Positions 1 through 8,148 of a stretch of DNA of 17,751 nucleotides are shown piece by piece. Position 1 is the first letter of the stretch. Each line of letters opens with the position of its first letter. The position numbers and the translations under genes are program-made. The notes beneath the pieces are model-generated. The model searched no databases. It saw nothing but the letters and a program-made list of their open reading frames with translations, and had not been told where the DNA came from. This stretch comes from Bradyrhizobium sp. (GTDB lineage: Bacteria; Pseudomonadota; Alphaproteobacteria; Rhizobiales; Xanthobacteraceae), in NCBI GenBank assembly GCA_028290305.1, contig JAQGKC010000268.1, positions 1 through 17,751 on the forward strand. Reading direction: 5' to 3'.

Positions 1-259
1 GCTGCTCAAGCCGGGCGGGACGCTGGTCTATTGCACCTGCTCGCTGGAAGCGGAAGAAGGCGAGCAGGCGATATCGGCCCTTCTCGCCGCCGAACCCGCC
101 ATGCGCCGCGCGCCTGTTGACGCCGGCGAGGTCGCGGATCTGGCTGAAATCGTCACCGCGGAAGGCGATCTGCGCACCCTGCCCAGCCATCTGCGGCACG
201 AAGACCCAAGACTTGGCGGGCTTGACGGCTTTTACGCAGCGCGGTTGGTTAAATCCTGA
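1..259 (+). CDS. rsmB: 16S rRNA (cytosine-C5) methyltransferase, RsmB/Sun type, 3' end only
   Basis: The window opens inside this gene. The visible reading frame starts at base 2 and ends with TGA at 257-259, giving about 85 C-terminal residues. It begins with the SAM-methyltransferase segment KPGGTLVYCTCSLEAEEGE. The TCS there is motif VI of the NOL1/NOP2/Sun family, whose Cys is the nucleophile that attacks C6 of the target cytosine. The C-terminal block (LPSHLRHEDPRLGGLDGFYAARL) matches the usual family end, in which the last strand carries the DGFY/A pattern. The known role of the family is m5C modification of 16S rRNA (position 967 in E. coli) in the cytoplasm. The N-terminal NusB-like domain and the motif IV PCS would lie to the left of the window, so RsmB is preferred over another m5C methyltransferase mainly from the tail sequence and the neighbours. 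Confidence 0.85.
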   Translation, partial: LLKPGGTLVYCTCSLEAEEGEQAISALLAAEPAMRRAPVDAGEVADLAEIVTAEGDLRTLPSHLRHEDPRLGGLDGFYAARLVKS

Positions 260-336
260 TATTGCATGGCATTTCTGCCCGTCCTGCCGATTCGTGCGGT
301 TTCAAGATGGTGTCTTGGTCGGGTTTCCGGATTAAA

Positions 337-355
337 AGGATTCGCAGAGAATCCT
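337..355. other. Short inverted repeat upstream of the heparinase-family gene
   Basis: AGGATTC (337-343) and GAATCCT (349-355) form a perfect 7-bp stem with a 5-base loop. It lies in the 113-base gap after rsmB and just before the AAGG ribosome-binding site of the next gene. No T-run follows, so a terminator is unlikely. It could be an operator or a leader hairpin, or chance. Confidence 0.25.
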
Positions 356-372
356 CCCAATCAAGGTAAGGC

Positions 373-2127
373 GTGTCGGTCGCTCAACGCAGACGAATCT
401 CGACGCTGATCATGGGCCGCTTTGCGCGGAACCTGATGGCGCGCGCAAGCGGGGGCTCGGTGGCGCTGTCGCGGCTGTGGCCCGGCCGCGCCGACCGTCT
501 GATCATCGCCCCGCATGACCTGCGTACCGCCGATGCCACCCGCGCCGCCGAAATCTATGCCGGCCGCTTTGTGTTCGCCGGCAAGATCGTGACCTGCCAC
601 GGGCGCTCGATCTTCGATCTCGAGCCGCCGTCGGAAGACTGGGAGGTAGCGCTGCTGGGCTTTGGCTGGCTGCGGCATTTGCGCGCCGCCGACACCGCGC
701 TCACCCGCGCCAATGCGCGCTCGCTGGTCGACGACTGGATTTCGAATCCGGCGCAGAAGCGTCCGGTCGGCCGCCGCGCCGACGTGCTGGCGCGCCGCGT
801 GATCTCGCTGTTGTCGCAGGCGCCTTTGGTGCTCGGCGATACCGATGGTAAATTCTATCGGCGCTACCTGCGCGGGCTGACGCGCGACATCCGCTACCTG
901 CGCTACACGATGCTCGATATTGCCGACGGCGTGCCGCGGCTGCAGGTGCTGATCGCGCTGTGCTACGCCTCGCTCTGCCTTGCCAACCAAGCCGGCCACA
1001 TTCGTGCCGCCACCCGCAAGCTGTCCGACGAACTGCAGCGGCAAATCCTGCCCGATGGCGGGCACATCTCGCGCAATCCCGGTGCCTTGATCGAGCTTTT
1101 GATCGACCTGTTGCCGCTGCGGCAGACCTTCGCTGCCCGCAACATCGCGCCGCCGCCAGCGCTGTTGAACGCGATCGACCGCATGATGCCGATGCTGCGC
1201 TTCTTCCGCCACGGCGACGGCAGCTTTGCACTGTTCAACGGCATGAGCAGCGCGCCTTCCGATTTGCTGGCGACGCTGCTCGCCTATGACGATACCCATG
1301 GCGCGCCGATGGCGAACATGCCGCATACCGGCTTTCAGCGGCTCGATGCCGGTGCGATGACGGTGATCATGGACACCGGCCCCCCGCCGCCGCCGAACGT
1401 CAGCCACGACGCCCATGCCGGTTGTCTTTCGTTCGAATTATCGTCGGGACCAAGCCGGATCGTCATCAATTGCGGCATGCCCTCTACCGGACGCGACAAC
1501 TGGCGCACCTTCGCGCGCGGCACGGCGGCGCATTCGACCCTGACTTATCACGATACGTCGTCCTGCCAGTTCGTCGAACTCTCGGCGATGAAGCGTCTGC
1601 TGCAGGGTGCGCCCGTTATCAGCGGCCCTTCCAAGGTGGAAAGCTATCGCGAGGTGGTTGCCAACGGCGTGCTGTTGACCACATCGCATGACGGTTACCT
1701 GGCGCGGTTCGGCGTGGTGCATCGCCGGGTGCTGATGGCCGCGCAAGACGGTTCCAGGCTCGACGGCGAGGATACGCTGTCGCCGGCACCGGGCGGCCGG
1801 ATCAAAGGCAACGAGACCGACTACGCGTTGCGGTTTCATTTGCACCCTTCGGTGAAGGCGAGCCGTCTCAGCGACGCGCGCGGCGTAATGCTGGTGCTGC
1901 CGAACCGCGATGTCTGGACCTTCGAGGCGCTCGACGACAAGGTCGAGCTGGAAGACAGCGTATTTCTGGCAGGAAATGACGGTCCCCGCCGCACCGCCCA
2001 GATCGTGATTCGGCAGGATTCCCGAAACGTCTCCAACATCCGATGGAGCTTTGTTCGCTCGACGACTTCGGCCTCGGCGACGACGGCGAGACGCAATGCG
2101 CGCCGCGAACCCGAGCTGCCTCTTTAG
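373..2127 (+). CDS. Heparinase II/III family protein
   Basis: A 584-residue protein of the heparinase II/III family, in which polysaccharide lyases cleave uronate-containing glycans by beta-elimination. Residues about 40-300 are helix-rich and fit the alpha/alpha toroid. The C-terminal part (about 310-555) carries the family signature SHDAHAGCLSFELSSGPSR followed by INCGMP and TAAHSTLTYHDTSS, where the His-containing loop approaches the active site. No signal peptide is visible, so the protein is probably cytoplasmic, which is odd for a glycan lyase and leaves the substrate unknown. The GTG at 373 is chosen because CAAGGTAAG lies just upstream. The next start, ATG 412, has no ribosome-binding site. 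The order rsmB, heparinase-like, purH is one I recall from Bradyrhizobium relatives. The family assignment is firm and the substrate is unknown. Confidence 0.87.
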   Translation: MSVAQRRRISTLIMGRFARNLMARASGGSVALSRLWPGRADRLIIAPHDLRTADATRAAEIYAGRFVFAGKIVTCHGRSIFDLEPPSEDWEVALLGFGWLRHLRAADTALTRANARSLVDDWISNPAQKRPVGRRADVLARRVISLLSQAPLVLGDTDGKFYRRYLRGLTRDIRYLRYTMLDIADGVPRLQVLIALCYASLCLANQAGHIRAATRKLSDELQRQILPDGGHISRNPGALIELLIDLLPLRQTFAARNIAPPPALLNAIDRMMPMLRFFRHGDGSFALFNGMSSAPSDLLATLLAYDDTHGAPMANMPHTGFQRLDAGAMTVIMDTGPPPPPNVSHDAHAGCLSFELSSGPSRIVINCGMPSTGRDNWRTFARGTAAHSTLTYHDTSSCQFVELSAMKRLLQGAPVISGPSKVESYREVVANGVLLTTSHDGYLARFGVVHRRVLMAAQDGSRLDGEDTLSPAPGGRIKGNETDYALRFHLHPSVKASRLSDARGVMLVLPNRDVWTFEALDDKVELEDSVFLAGNDGPRRTAQIVIRQDSRNVSNIRWSFVRSTTSASATTARRNARREPELPL

Positions 2128-2151
2128 GACGATTCTTCTTCGTCGCATCTC

Positions 2152-2180
2152 TTGACAGATGTAAGCTAATTGCTTACGTT
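2152..2180 (+). promoter_or_regulatory. Predicted promoter with palindromic operator for the higBA module
   Basis: A consensus -35 box TTGACA (2152-2157) and a weak -10 TACGTT (2175-2180) are 17 bases apart. The spacer holds the palindrome GTAAGC-TAATT-GCTTAC (2161-2177), whose right arm overlaps the -10. This is the arrangement expected for an autorepressed toxin-antitoxin operon, where the HigA-type antitoxin binds the palindrome and blocks RNA polymerase. Transcription would begin near 2187, almost on top of the expected toxin start, which implies a leaderless or nearly leaderless mRNA. Confidence 0.7.
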
Positions 2181-2260
2181 GGCCTGCGATCCGAACCTTC
2201 AAAAGCAAACCCCTTTCGGAGCTGTGGAATAGGGGCAAGAGTTCGAAGATCGATTCGAAG

Positions 2261-2464
2261 ATGCATAAACGTATCTTCGCAAGATTAGATGGTCTCGGTG
2301 TCGCGGTCCGACCCGAGGAAATGAACGTTCCAGGCTTCGACTTTCATTCCTTGCAGGGGTTCGATCCGAAGCGCTATTCAGTCCAAGTCAATGGACCATG
2401 GTGCATTACCTTCGAATTCGAAGATGGCGAAGCCTGCCGCGTCGATTTCGAACAATACCATTAA
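2261..2464 (+). CDS. higB: HigB/RelE-family toxin, apparent loss of the normal start codon
   Basis: The frame reads through RRIFARLDGLG-like residues, then EEMNVPGFDFHSLQGF, RYSVQVNGPWCITFEFEDG and a C-terminal VDFEQYH. This is the HigB/GraT branch of the RelE/ParE toxins, which are ribosome-dependent mRNA interferases. From ATG 2261 the product has only 67 residues. The same frame stays open and homologous-looking upstream to the ATC at 2189 (IRTFKSKPLSELWNRGKSS), which would restore about 91-92 residues, the normal family length. The codon at 2186-2188, where family members have ATG, is GCG. There is no ATG, GTG or TTG in frame between the stop at 2162 and 2261. The toxin is therefore either silenced, made as an N-terminally shortened form, or started at a non-standard codon such as ATC. 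It stops 11 bases before the antitoxin start. GC content is lower than in the flanking genes. Confidence 0.72.
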   Translation: MHKRIFARLDGLGVAVRPEEMNVPGFDFHSLQGFDPKRYSVQVNGPWCITFEFEDGEACRVDFEQYH

Positions 2465-2475
2465 AAGGAGCAACC

Positions 2476-2790
2476 ATGGTCTATGCGGCAAAGCGCAACA
2501 AAACCCGATGCCCCACGCATCCCGGTGCGCTGCTGCGCGATGACATTATTCCGGCCACCGGACGAACCAAGTCGGAGATCGCCGGATTGCTCGGGATCTC
2601 GCGCCAGCATCTTTACGACATCCTGCAGGAAAGAAAGCCGGTATCCCCGGCCATCGCGGTTCGGCTCGGCAAGCTCTTTGGCGACGGCGCGGGAATCTGG
2701 ACGCGGATGCAAGCCTCGTACGATACCTGGCATGCGGAGCGCACCGAGGATGTCAGCCACATCCCGACCATCAAAGCAAAGGCCGCTTGA
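2476..2790 (+). CDS. higA: HigA-type antitoxin, XRE-family HTH protein (VapI/HigA)
   Basis: A 104-residue helix-turn-helix protein. HPGALLRDDIIPATG near the start followed by KSEIAGLLGISRQHLYDILQ and a third helix around PAIAVRLGKLFG is the standard HigA/VapI layout, with the XRE HTH at about residues 31-70. The tail (WTRMQASYDTWHAERTEDVSHI) resembles the toxin-contacting part of the family. The protein should neutralise HigB by binding it and should repress its own operon through the palindrome at 2161-2177. The ATG at 2476 is chosen for the strong AAAGGAG at 2464-2470. The frame is open further upstream, to 2398, but that part overlaps the toxin and has no start signal. The gene looks fully intact, unlike its partner. 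Confidence 0.88.
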   Translation: MVYAAKRNKTRCPTHPGALLRDDIIPATGRTKSEIAGLLGISRQHLYDILQERKPVSPAIAVRLGKLFGDGAGIWTRMQASYDTWHAERTEDVSHIPTIKAKAA

Positions 2791-3006
2791 TAGGACGCCT
2801 TCCGATTCCAAGGTGCTGGAGCAGGAATAGCGGCTATAGAGGCCGCCGTCCGACGTCTGACAAGCACAATCGCCGTCGCTGGCAACGATATCCAGGTCCG
2901 GCAGGCCATTGGTTCCTGTGGTCAAGGCGTATTCGCTCCAAGGCTTACGGTTTCGTGCCGCGTCAAACCATGCTACGCGGCGGTTTATTCCGCAGGACGT
3001 AAACCC
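2791..3006. other. 216-base gap between higA and purH, no supported gene
   Basis: No reading frame here resembles a known protein. The purH ribosome-binding site (AGGA near 2994-2997) lies at its right end. A short stem AGCGGC-TATAGAG-GCCGCC is present near 2829-2847 without a T-run. The minus strand is open across the stretch, but its translation has no recognisable motif. The gap may hold the purH promoter or debris left by insertion of the toxin-antitoxin module. I cannot decide which. Confidence 0.4.
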
Positions 3007-4599
3007 ATGACCGACCATCCGCGCCGCGTAACCCGCGCTCTGTTGTCCGTGTCCGATAAATCCGGACTGATCGAATTCGCGCGCGCGCTGGCCGCCCACG
3101 GCATCGATCTGGTCTCCACCGGCGGCACCGCCAAGGCCATCGCCGCCGCCGGGTTGAAAGTCAGGGATGTTTCGGAGCTCACTGGTTTTCCGGAAATGAT
3201 GGACGGCAGGGTAAAGACCCTGCATCCGAAAGTGCATGGCGGATTGCTCGCCATCAGAGACAATGCCGACCATGCGCAATCCATGAAGGATCACGGCATC
3301 GCGCCGATCGATTTGCTGGTGGTCAATCTCTATCCGTTCGAGGCGACGGTCGATAAAGGCGCGGATTTCGAGGAATGCATCGAGAATATCGACATCGGCG
3401 GCCCCGCAATGATCCGCGCCGCCGCGAAGAACCACGATGACGTCGCCGTTGTCGTCGAATCGCAGGATTATCAGGCGGTGCTCGACGAACTCGCCACCAA
3501 CCAGGGCGCGACAACGCTGACGTTGCGCCGCCGTCTCGCCGCCAAGGCCTATGCTCGCACCGCGGCCTATGACGCCGCGATCTCGAACTGGTTCGCAGCT
3601 GAGTTGAAGAACGACGCACCGGATTTTCGCGCGTTCGGCGGCCGCTTGATCCAGCCGCTGCGCTATGGCGAAAACCCGCACCAGACAGCGGCGTTCTATC
3701 GCACGCCCGACAGACGCCCAGGCGTCGCCACCGCGCGGCAACTGCAGGGCAAAGAACTGTCATACAACAACATCAACGACACCGATGCGGCCTATGAATG
3801 CATCGCCGAGTTCGATCCCGCGCGCACCGCGGCCTGCGTCATCGTCAAGCATGCCAATCCCTGCGGCGTGGCCGAAGGCTCCGATCTCGTCAGCGCCTAC
3901 CGTAAGGCTTTCGCCTGCGACACCCAATCGCCCTATGGCGGGATCATCGCCGTCAATCGCACGCTCGATGCAGATGCCGCGCACGCCATCACTGAGATCC
4001 TGACCGAAGTCATCATCGCGCCCGATGCGACCGAAGAGGCCATTGCGATCATCGCGAAGCGGAGAAATTTGCGCCTCCTGCTCGCCGGCAGCCTGCCCGA
4101 TCCGCGCGCGATGGGCCTGACCGCGAAAACCGTCGCCGGCGGCTTGCTGGTGCAGAGCCGCGACAACGCCGTGGTCGATGACATCACGCTAAAGACGGTG
4201 ACCAGACGTGCGCCCAGCGACGCCGAGCTGCGCGATCTCAAATTCGCGTTTCGCATCGCCAAGCACGTCAAGTCGAATACCATCGTCTATGCCAAGGATC
4301 TCGCGACCGTCGGGATTGGCGCAGGCCAGATGAGCCGGGTCGATTCCGCGCGCATTGCCGCACGCAAGGCGCAGGATGCCGCCGATGAAGCGAAGCTGCC
4401 CTATCCGCTGACCAGGGGTTCAGTGGTGGCGTCGGACGCGTTCTTTCCGTTCGCCGATGGGCTGTTGGTCACCATCGAAGCTGGCGCCACCGCCGTGATT
4501 CAACCCGGTGGATCGATCCGCGACGCCGAAGTCATCAAGGCCGCCGATGACGCCGGCATCGCCATGGTGTTCACCGGCGTGCGGCATTTCAGGCATTGA
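3007..4599 (+). CDS. purH: Bifunctional AICAR formyltransferase / IMP cyclohydrolase
   Basis: A complete 530-residue PurH, the cytoplasmic enzyme for the last two steps of de novo purine synthesis. It formylates AICAR with 10-formyl-THF and then cyclises FAICAR to IMP. The N-terminal MGS-like cyclohydrolase domain (about 1-190) shows [41 protein letters not shown] and [16 protein letters not shown]. The transformylase domain (about 200-530) shows [24 protein letters not shown], the catalytic Lys281-His282 in [33 protein letters not shown] and the closing [13 protein letters not shown] and [11 protein letters not shown]. Length and motifs match the family throughout. The start has only a modest AGGA upstream at about ten bases, but it coincides with the family's conserved beginning. 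A REP-like palindromic pair just downstream probably ends the transcript. Confidence 0.98.
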   Translation: MTDHPRRVTRALLSVSDKSGLIEFARALAAHGIDLVSTGGTAKAIAAAGLKVRDVSELTGFPEMMDGRVKTLHPKVHGGLLAIRDNADHAQSMKDHGIAPIDLLVVNLYPFEATVDKGADFEECIENIDIGGPAMIRAAAKNHDDVAVVVESQDYQAVLDELATNQGATTLTLRRRLAAKAYARTAAYDAAISNWFAAELKNDAPDFRAFGGRLIQPLRYGENPHQTAAFYRTPDRRPGVATARQLQGKELSYNNINDTDAAYECIAEFDPARTAACVIVKHANPCGVAEGSDLVSAYRKAFACDTQSPYGGIIAVNRTLDADAAHAITEILTEVIIAPDATEEAIAIIAKRRNLRLLLAGSLPDPRAMGLTAKTVAGGLLVQSRDNAVVDDITLKTVTRRAPSDAELRDLKFAFRIAKHVKSNTIVYAKDLATVGIGAGQMSRVDSARIAARKAQDAADEAKLPYPLTRGSVVASDAFFPFADGLLVTIEAGATAVIQPGGSIRDAEVIKAADDAGIAMVFTGVRHFRH

Positions 4600-4630
4600 A
4601 TTAAGCTACCAACGCCTCTTCAACCGAAGC

Positions 4631-4709
4631 CGTCATACCCCGAAAGCGGGTATCCAGTAATCGCAGACGCCAGTGTTTGCTGGATCATCCGCCTGCGCGG
4701 GTGATGACG
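4631..4709. repeat. REP-like inverted repeat pair between convergent genes
   Basis: The left arm CGTCATACCCCGAAAGCGGG plus TATCCAG (4631-4656) and the right arm CTGGATCATCC with GCCTGCGCGGGTGATGACG (4680-4709) are diverged copies of one unit in opposite orientation, both with CGTCAT outside and TCCAG inside, around a spacer of about 23 bases. Each arm also has an inner CCCG...CGGG palindrome. This is the layout of REP doublets, and I recall similar CGTCAT...GGATGACG elements scattered between genes in Bradyrhizobium relatives. It lies between the 3' ends of purH and the convergent transporter gene, so it may act as a bidirectional terminator or 3'-end stabiliser. Confidence 0.75.
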
Positions 4710-4747
4710 TTTGGATGTGAGGAGATACGTCGGAACATAACCTCCGA

Positions 4748-6130
4748 TCAGTCGCGCACCCGCGCCAATAGCGCCAGTCCCGCCACGAAGAACAGCACCA
4801 GCACCGCCATGCCGGCCTTCTGGCTTTCCGTGACCGCCGTGATGACGCCGATCAAAAGCGGTCCGATGAACGATGTGACCTTTCCGGTCAGCGCGAACAG
4901 TCCGAAATATTGCGCGATGCGATCTTTCGGCGCCATCCTGATCAGGAGCGTGCGCGACGCTGCCTGTAGCGGGCCACCGGCGGCGCCGATCAGGCATCCG
5001 AGCACCAGATAGGCGCGCTCGGCTGCTGCGGCAAACAGCGCGCCGCCCGGCACTGGAGGCGCGACCTTGATGAACAGAATGCTGTCCTTGTCCACGAGCA
5101 GGATCCCAACAATCGCAAACAACAGGATCAGCATGCTGCCGGCAATCACGCGTTTTGGGCCCAGCGAATCATCGAGCTTGCCGCCGAGCCACGCGCCGAA
5201 GGTGCCGGCGATGGCCAGGATGATGCCGAAGGTGCCGATCCGGATCGTGTCCCAGCCGAAGGTGCCGGCGGCGTAGATGCCGCCGAACGCGAACAGCGAC
5301 ACCAGACCGTCGGTGTAGATCATGTTGGCGAGCAGAAACGCCGCCATCGATTTCTGCTTCGGCAATTCGCTAAGCGTTTGCTTCAGTTCGACCAACCCCT
5401 CGCGCAGCGCTGCGCGCACCGGGTGCTTGGCCGGGTAATCCGGCGTCAACAAAAACATCGGCAGCACGAAGATGATGAACCAGATGCCGGTCAGCGGACC
5501 GGTGATGCGGTCGCCCTGATGCGTGACAGGATCGAGACCGAACAGCGGTGTGAATCCGAACAACGTGCGCCCGGTCTCGGCATTGGCGGCGAGAAAACCG
5601 AGCACCAGGATGAGACTGAGAATGCCGCCGACATAGCCCGTGGCCCAGCCAGTGCCGGATAATCGTCCGATCCTGTCCGGCGGCACCAGCGTCGGCATCA
5701 TCGCATTGTTGAAGACGGTGGCGAATTCGACGCCGACGGTCGCGATCGCATAGGCGAGCAGCAGCGGTGGAATCACGCTGGCATCGCCGGGCCTGCCAAA
5801 CCACATCAGGCAGGAGCCGATCACCAAAAGCGCACCGAACGCCGCGATCCACGGCTTGCGGCGGCCGCTGGCGTCCGCGATGGCGCCCAGCACCGGCGAC
5901 ATCAGCGCAATCAGCAGGCCCGCAGCCGCGGTGGCGAAACCCCACAGCGACTGTCCGCTGGCGGGATCCGACGCCACATGGGTGGCGAAATAGGGCGCGA
6001 ACACAAAGGTGGTGATCAGCGTGAAATAGGGTTGCGCGGCCCAATCGAAGAAAATCCAGCTGATAACGGCAGAGCGCGGCGGATAATGCTGCATATCAGC
6101 AATGCGTGCGTCCGAAGTGATAACCGCCAT
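4748..6130 (-). CDS. MFS transporter, Atg22/UMF1 family
   Basis: A polytopic inner-membrane protein of about 460 residues with roughly twelve hydrophobic segments. The start region SWIFFDWAAQPYFTLITTFVFAPYF is typical of the Atg22/UMF1 branch of the major facilitator superfamily. The 'DWA..PY' pattern in the first helix and SPVLGAIADASGRRKPW as the loop 2-3 motif A support this. FNNAMMPTLVPPDRIGRLSGTGWATGY and the late MAPKDRIAQYFGLFALTGK segment also match. The substrate is unknown. Fungal Atg22 exports amino acids from the vacuole, which suggests but does not show amino-acid export. ATG at 6130 is preferred because GGCAGGA lies about ten bases upstream. The GTG at 6154 has no such site. The gene is divergent from ggt, whose product releases amino acids from glutathione. 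Confidence 0.85.
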   Translation of the reverse strand: MAVITSDARIADMQHYPPRSAVISWIFFDWAAQPYFTLITTFVFAPYFATHVASDPASGQSLWGFATAAAGLLIALMSPVLGAIADASGRRKPWIAAFGALLVIGSCLMWFGRPGDASVIPPLLLAYAIATVGVEFATVFNNAMMPTLVPPDRIGRLSGTGWATGYVGGILSLILVLGFLAANAETGRTLFGFTPLFGLDPVTHQGDRITGPLTGIWFIIFVLPMFLLTPDYPAKHPVRAALREGLVELKQTLSELPKQKSMAAFLLANMIYTDGLVSLFAFGGIYAAGTFGWDTIRIGTFGIILAIAGTFGAWLGGKLDDSLGPKRVIAGSMLILLFAIVGILLVDKDSILFIKVAPPVPGGALFAAAAERAYLVLGCLIGAAGGPLQAASRTLLIRMAPKDRIAQYFGLFALTGKVTSFIGPLLIGVITAVTESQKAGMAVLVLFFVAGLALLARVRD

Positions 6131-6186
6131 GCTCGAAATGTCCTGCCAAATCACGAGGAGGCGTTTTGCCTACCGCATCGGACACC

Positions 6187-6214
6187 ATATAGCATCCTTG
6201 ATATAGCATCCTTG
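6187..6214. repeat. Perfect 14-bp tandem duplication in the MFS-ggt divergent region
   Basis: ATATAGCATCCTTG occurs twice back to back, at 6187-6200 and 6201-6214, without mismatch. It lies between the divergent starts of the UMF1-type transporter and ggt, where both promoters must be. It may be a recent slippage duplication or paired binding sites for a regulator. Each copy contains TATAGC, which could serve as a -10-like element on the plus strand. Confidence 0.8.
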
Positions 6215-6273
6215 GCTGCGATGGCGCTTGCGTTCTCGCTAATCCTTTGGCTTTGGCCCGTGGCGGAATTTTG

Positions 6274-8025
6274 ATGACCTTCTTTGCAGCCGAACGGCGC
6301 TTTGTACTCGCAAGCATCCTGCTGGTTGCCGTCTACTGCGTACCGGCGGCCGCGCAAGAACAACGCCGCGGTTTTTACACGCCTCCCGCCGCCGATACTG
6401 TTCACGCCGTGGTCGCCGAACACGGCATGGTGGTGGCACAGGAAAAAATCGCGGCGCGGATCGGCGCCGATGTGCTGAAGCGCGGCGGCAATGCGGTCGA
6501 TGCCGCGGTGGCGACCGGTTTCGCGATGGCCGTGACCTATCCGCGCGCGGGAAATATCGGCGGCGGCGGCTTTATGGTTATTCACTCGGCAGAGCGCCAC
6601 GAAGACGTCGCGATCGATTATCGCGAGACCGCGCCGGCCGCGACCACGCCCGGGATTTTTCTTGGGCCCGACGGCAAGCCCGATATCGCCAAGTCGCGCG
6701 ACTCCGCGCTCGGCATCGGCGTGCCCGGCACGCCGGCGGGATTGGCGCTGGCGCTTCAGAAATACGGCTCGGGCAAATTCACGCTTTCGGATTTGCTGCA
6801 GCCAGCGATCGATCTGGCGCGCGACGGCGTCGTCCTCGCCGACGACAGTGCCGATACGCTGCCGGACTGGCATAAGCGGTTGGCGCGCTGGCCCTCGTCG
6901 GCGAAGATCTTCTCCCGCGCCGATGGCACATCATTGCGCGAAGGCGACACGCTCGTTCAGGCCGATCTGGCGGCGACGCTCTCGGCGATTGCCAAACAAG
7001 GCCCGAGCGGATTCTACGAAGGCCCCGTCGCGGAAAAACTGGTGAAGGCAGTTAGTGATGCCGGCGGCATCATGACGCCGGACGATCTCAAATCGTACCA
7101 GGCTGTCGTGCGCACGCCGGTGCGCGGCACATATCGCGGATATGACATTGTCTCGATGCCCCAGCCTTCGTCCGGCGGCGTCGTGCTGCTGGAGGCGCTG
7201 AACATCCTCGAAGGTTTTCCGATGAGTGAGATGAAGCAGGGCTCCGCGCCCTCGCTGCATCTGATGATCGAGGCGATGAAGCGCGCCTATGCCGATCGTG
7301 CGCGCTATCTCGGCGATCCCGCCTTCGTCAACGCCCCGGTTGCGACCCTGATCGCAAAGGATTATGCGGCCAAGCAACGCGCCGGCATCGATCTCGACCA
7401 TGCAACGCCGTGGACGGATGCGCTCTCGGCGACGCCGCCGCGCGAAGGCAGCAACACCACGCATTTTTCGGTCGTCGATGCTTTGGGCAATGCGGTCAGC
7501 AACACCTATACGCTGAATTTCAGCTACGGCGTCGGCCTTGTCGCTGATGGCACCGGCGTGTTGCTCAACAACGAGCTCGACGATTTTACCGCGGCGCCCG
7601 GCGCGTCCAATGCCTACGGCCTCGTGGGATTTGAAGCCAACCTGCCCGGGCCCGGCAAACGGCCGCTGTCGTCGATGTCGCCGACCATCGTGCTGAAAGA
7701 CGGCAAGCCGGTGCTGGTGACGGGCTCGCCCGGCGGCAGCCGCATCATCTCGACGGTGCTTCAAGTGATCGTCAATGTGCTCGACTACCACATGGATGTT
7801 GCGGCCGCGGTCGCGGCGCCGCGGCTGCACCATCAATGGCTGCCGGATGAGGTCCGGATCGAGCGCGGCTTTGCCGACGACGTCATCGCGGCACTGAAGG
7901 CGGAGGGGCACACCGTCACCGTACCGCTCGGCCAGACCTCGGCCAATTCGATCGCCGTGACGGAGCATGGATTGCTTGGCGCCCCCGATCCGCGTACCCG
8001 TGGCGCTGGTGCCGCCGGACAATAG
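6274..8025 (+). CDS. ggt: Gamma-glutamyltransferase (glutathione hydrolase proenzyme)
   Basis: A 583-residue proenzyme of the N-terminal-nucleophile hydrolases. It should cut the gamma-glutamyl bond of glutathione and pass the glutamyl group to water or amino acids in the periplasm. A signal peptide is visible (RRFVLASILLVAVYCVPAAA, cleavage near residue 27). The substrate-binding Arg117 lies in DYRETAP. Autocleavage is expected just before Thr395 in NTTHFSVVDALGNAVSNTYT, which becomes the nucleophile of the small subunit. LLNNELDDF, KRPLSSMSPTIV and VTGSPGGSRIIS, which line the active site, are all present. Length and motifs closely match E. coli Ggt. ATG 6274 is chosen because GGCGGA lies about seven bases upstream and the signal peptide then starts normally. 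A TTG at 6247 would only add unrelated residues. The gene is transcribed away from the MFS gene to its left. Confidence 0.96.
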   Translation: MTFFAAERRFVLASILLVAVYCVPAAAQEQRRGFYTPPAADTVHAVVAEHGMVVAQEKIAARIGADVLKRGGNAVDAAVATGFAMAVTYPRAGNIGGGGFMVIHSAERHEDVAIDYRETAPAATTPGIFLGPDGKPDIAKSRDSALGIGVPGTPAGLALALQKYGSGKFTLSDLLQPAIDLARDGVVLADDSADTLPDWHKRLARWPSSAKIFSRADGTSLREGDTLVQADLAATLSAIAKQGPSGFYEGPVAEKLVKAVSDAGGIMTPDDLKSYQAVVRTPVRGTYRGYDIVSMPQPSSGGVVLLEALNILEGFPMSEMKQGSAPSLHLMIEAMKRAYADRARYLGDPAFVNAPVATLIAKDYAAKQRAGIDLDHATPWTDALSATPPREGSNTTHFSVVDALGNAVSNTYTLNFSYGVGLVADGTGVLLNNELDDFTAAPGASNAYGLVGFEANLPGPGKRPLSSMSPTIVLKDGKPVLVTGSPGGSRIISTVLQVIVNVLDYHMDVAAAVAAPRLHHQWLPDEVRIERGFADDVIAALKAEGHTVTVPLGQTSANSIAVTEHGLLGAPDPRTRGAGAAGQ

Positions 8026-8148
8026 ACCGATCGCGGATTGCCTGATGACAGCATCGGGGATCCGCGTAGGATTTAAGCACCCTGCGGAAACCGGCCGCCG
8101 TGGGGCGAGCCAAGGCCGGTCAGGAATTCTTCGGGGAAAACGTCCATC

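Noticed and set aside
361..1416. Long minus-strand open frame opposite the heparinase gene
   Set aside because: Arg/Gln/His-rich translation without motifs, typical of the antisense of a high-GC gene; the plus strand encodes a clear heparinase-family protein.
2461..3741. Minus-strand open frame across higA, the gap and purH
   Set aside because: It runs opposite two recognised genes. The part in the gap (2791-3006) shows no family motif.
8032..8066. CGCGGAT/ATCCGCG inverted repeat after ggt as a terminator
   Set aside because: The loop is 21 bases and no T-run follows; too weak to call.
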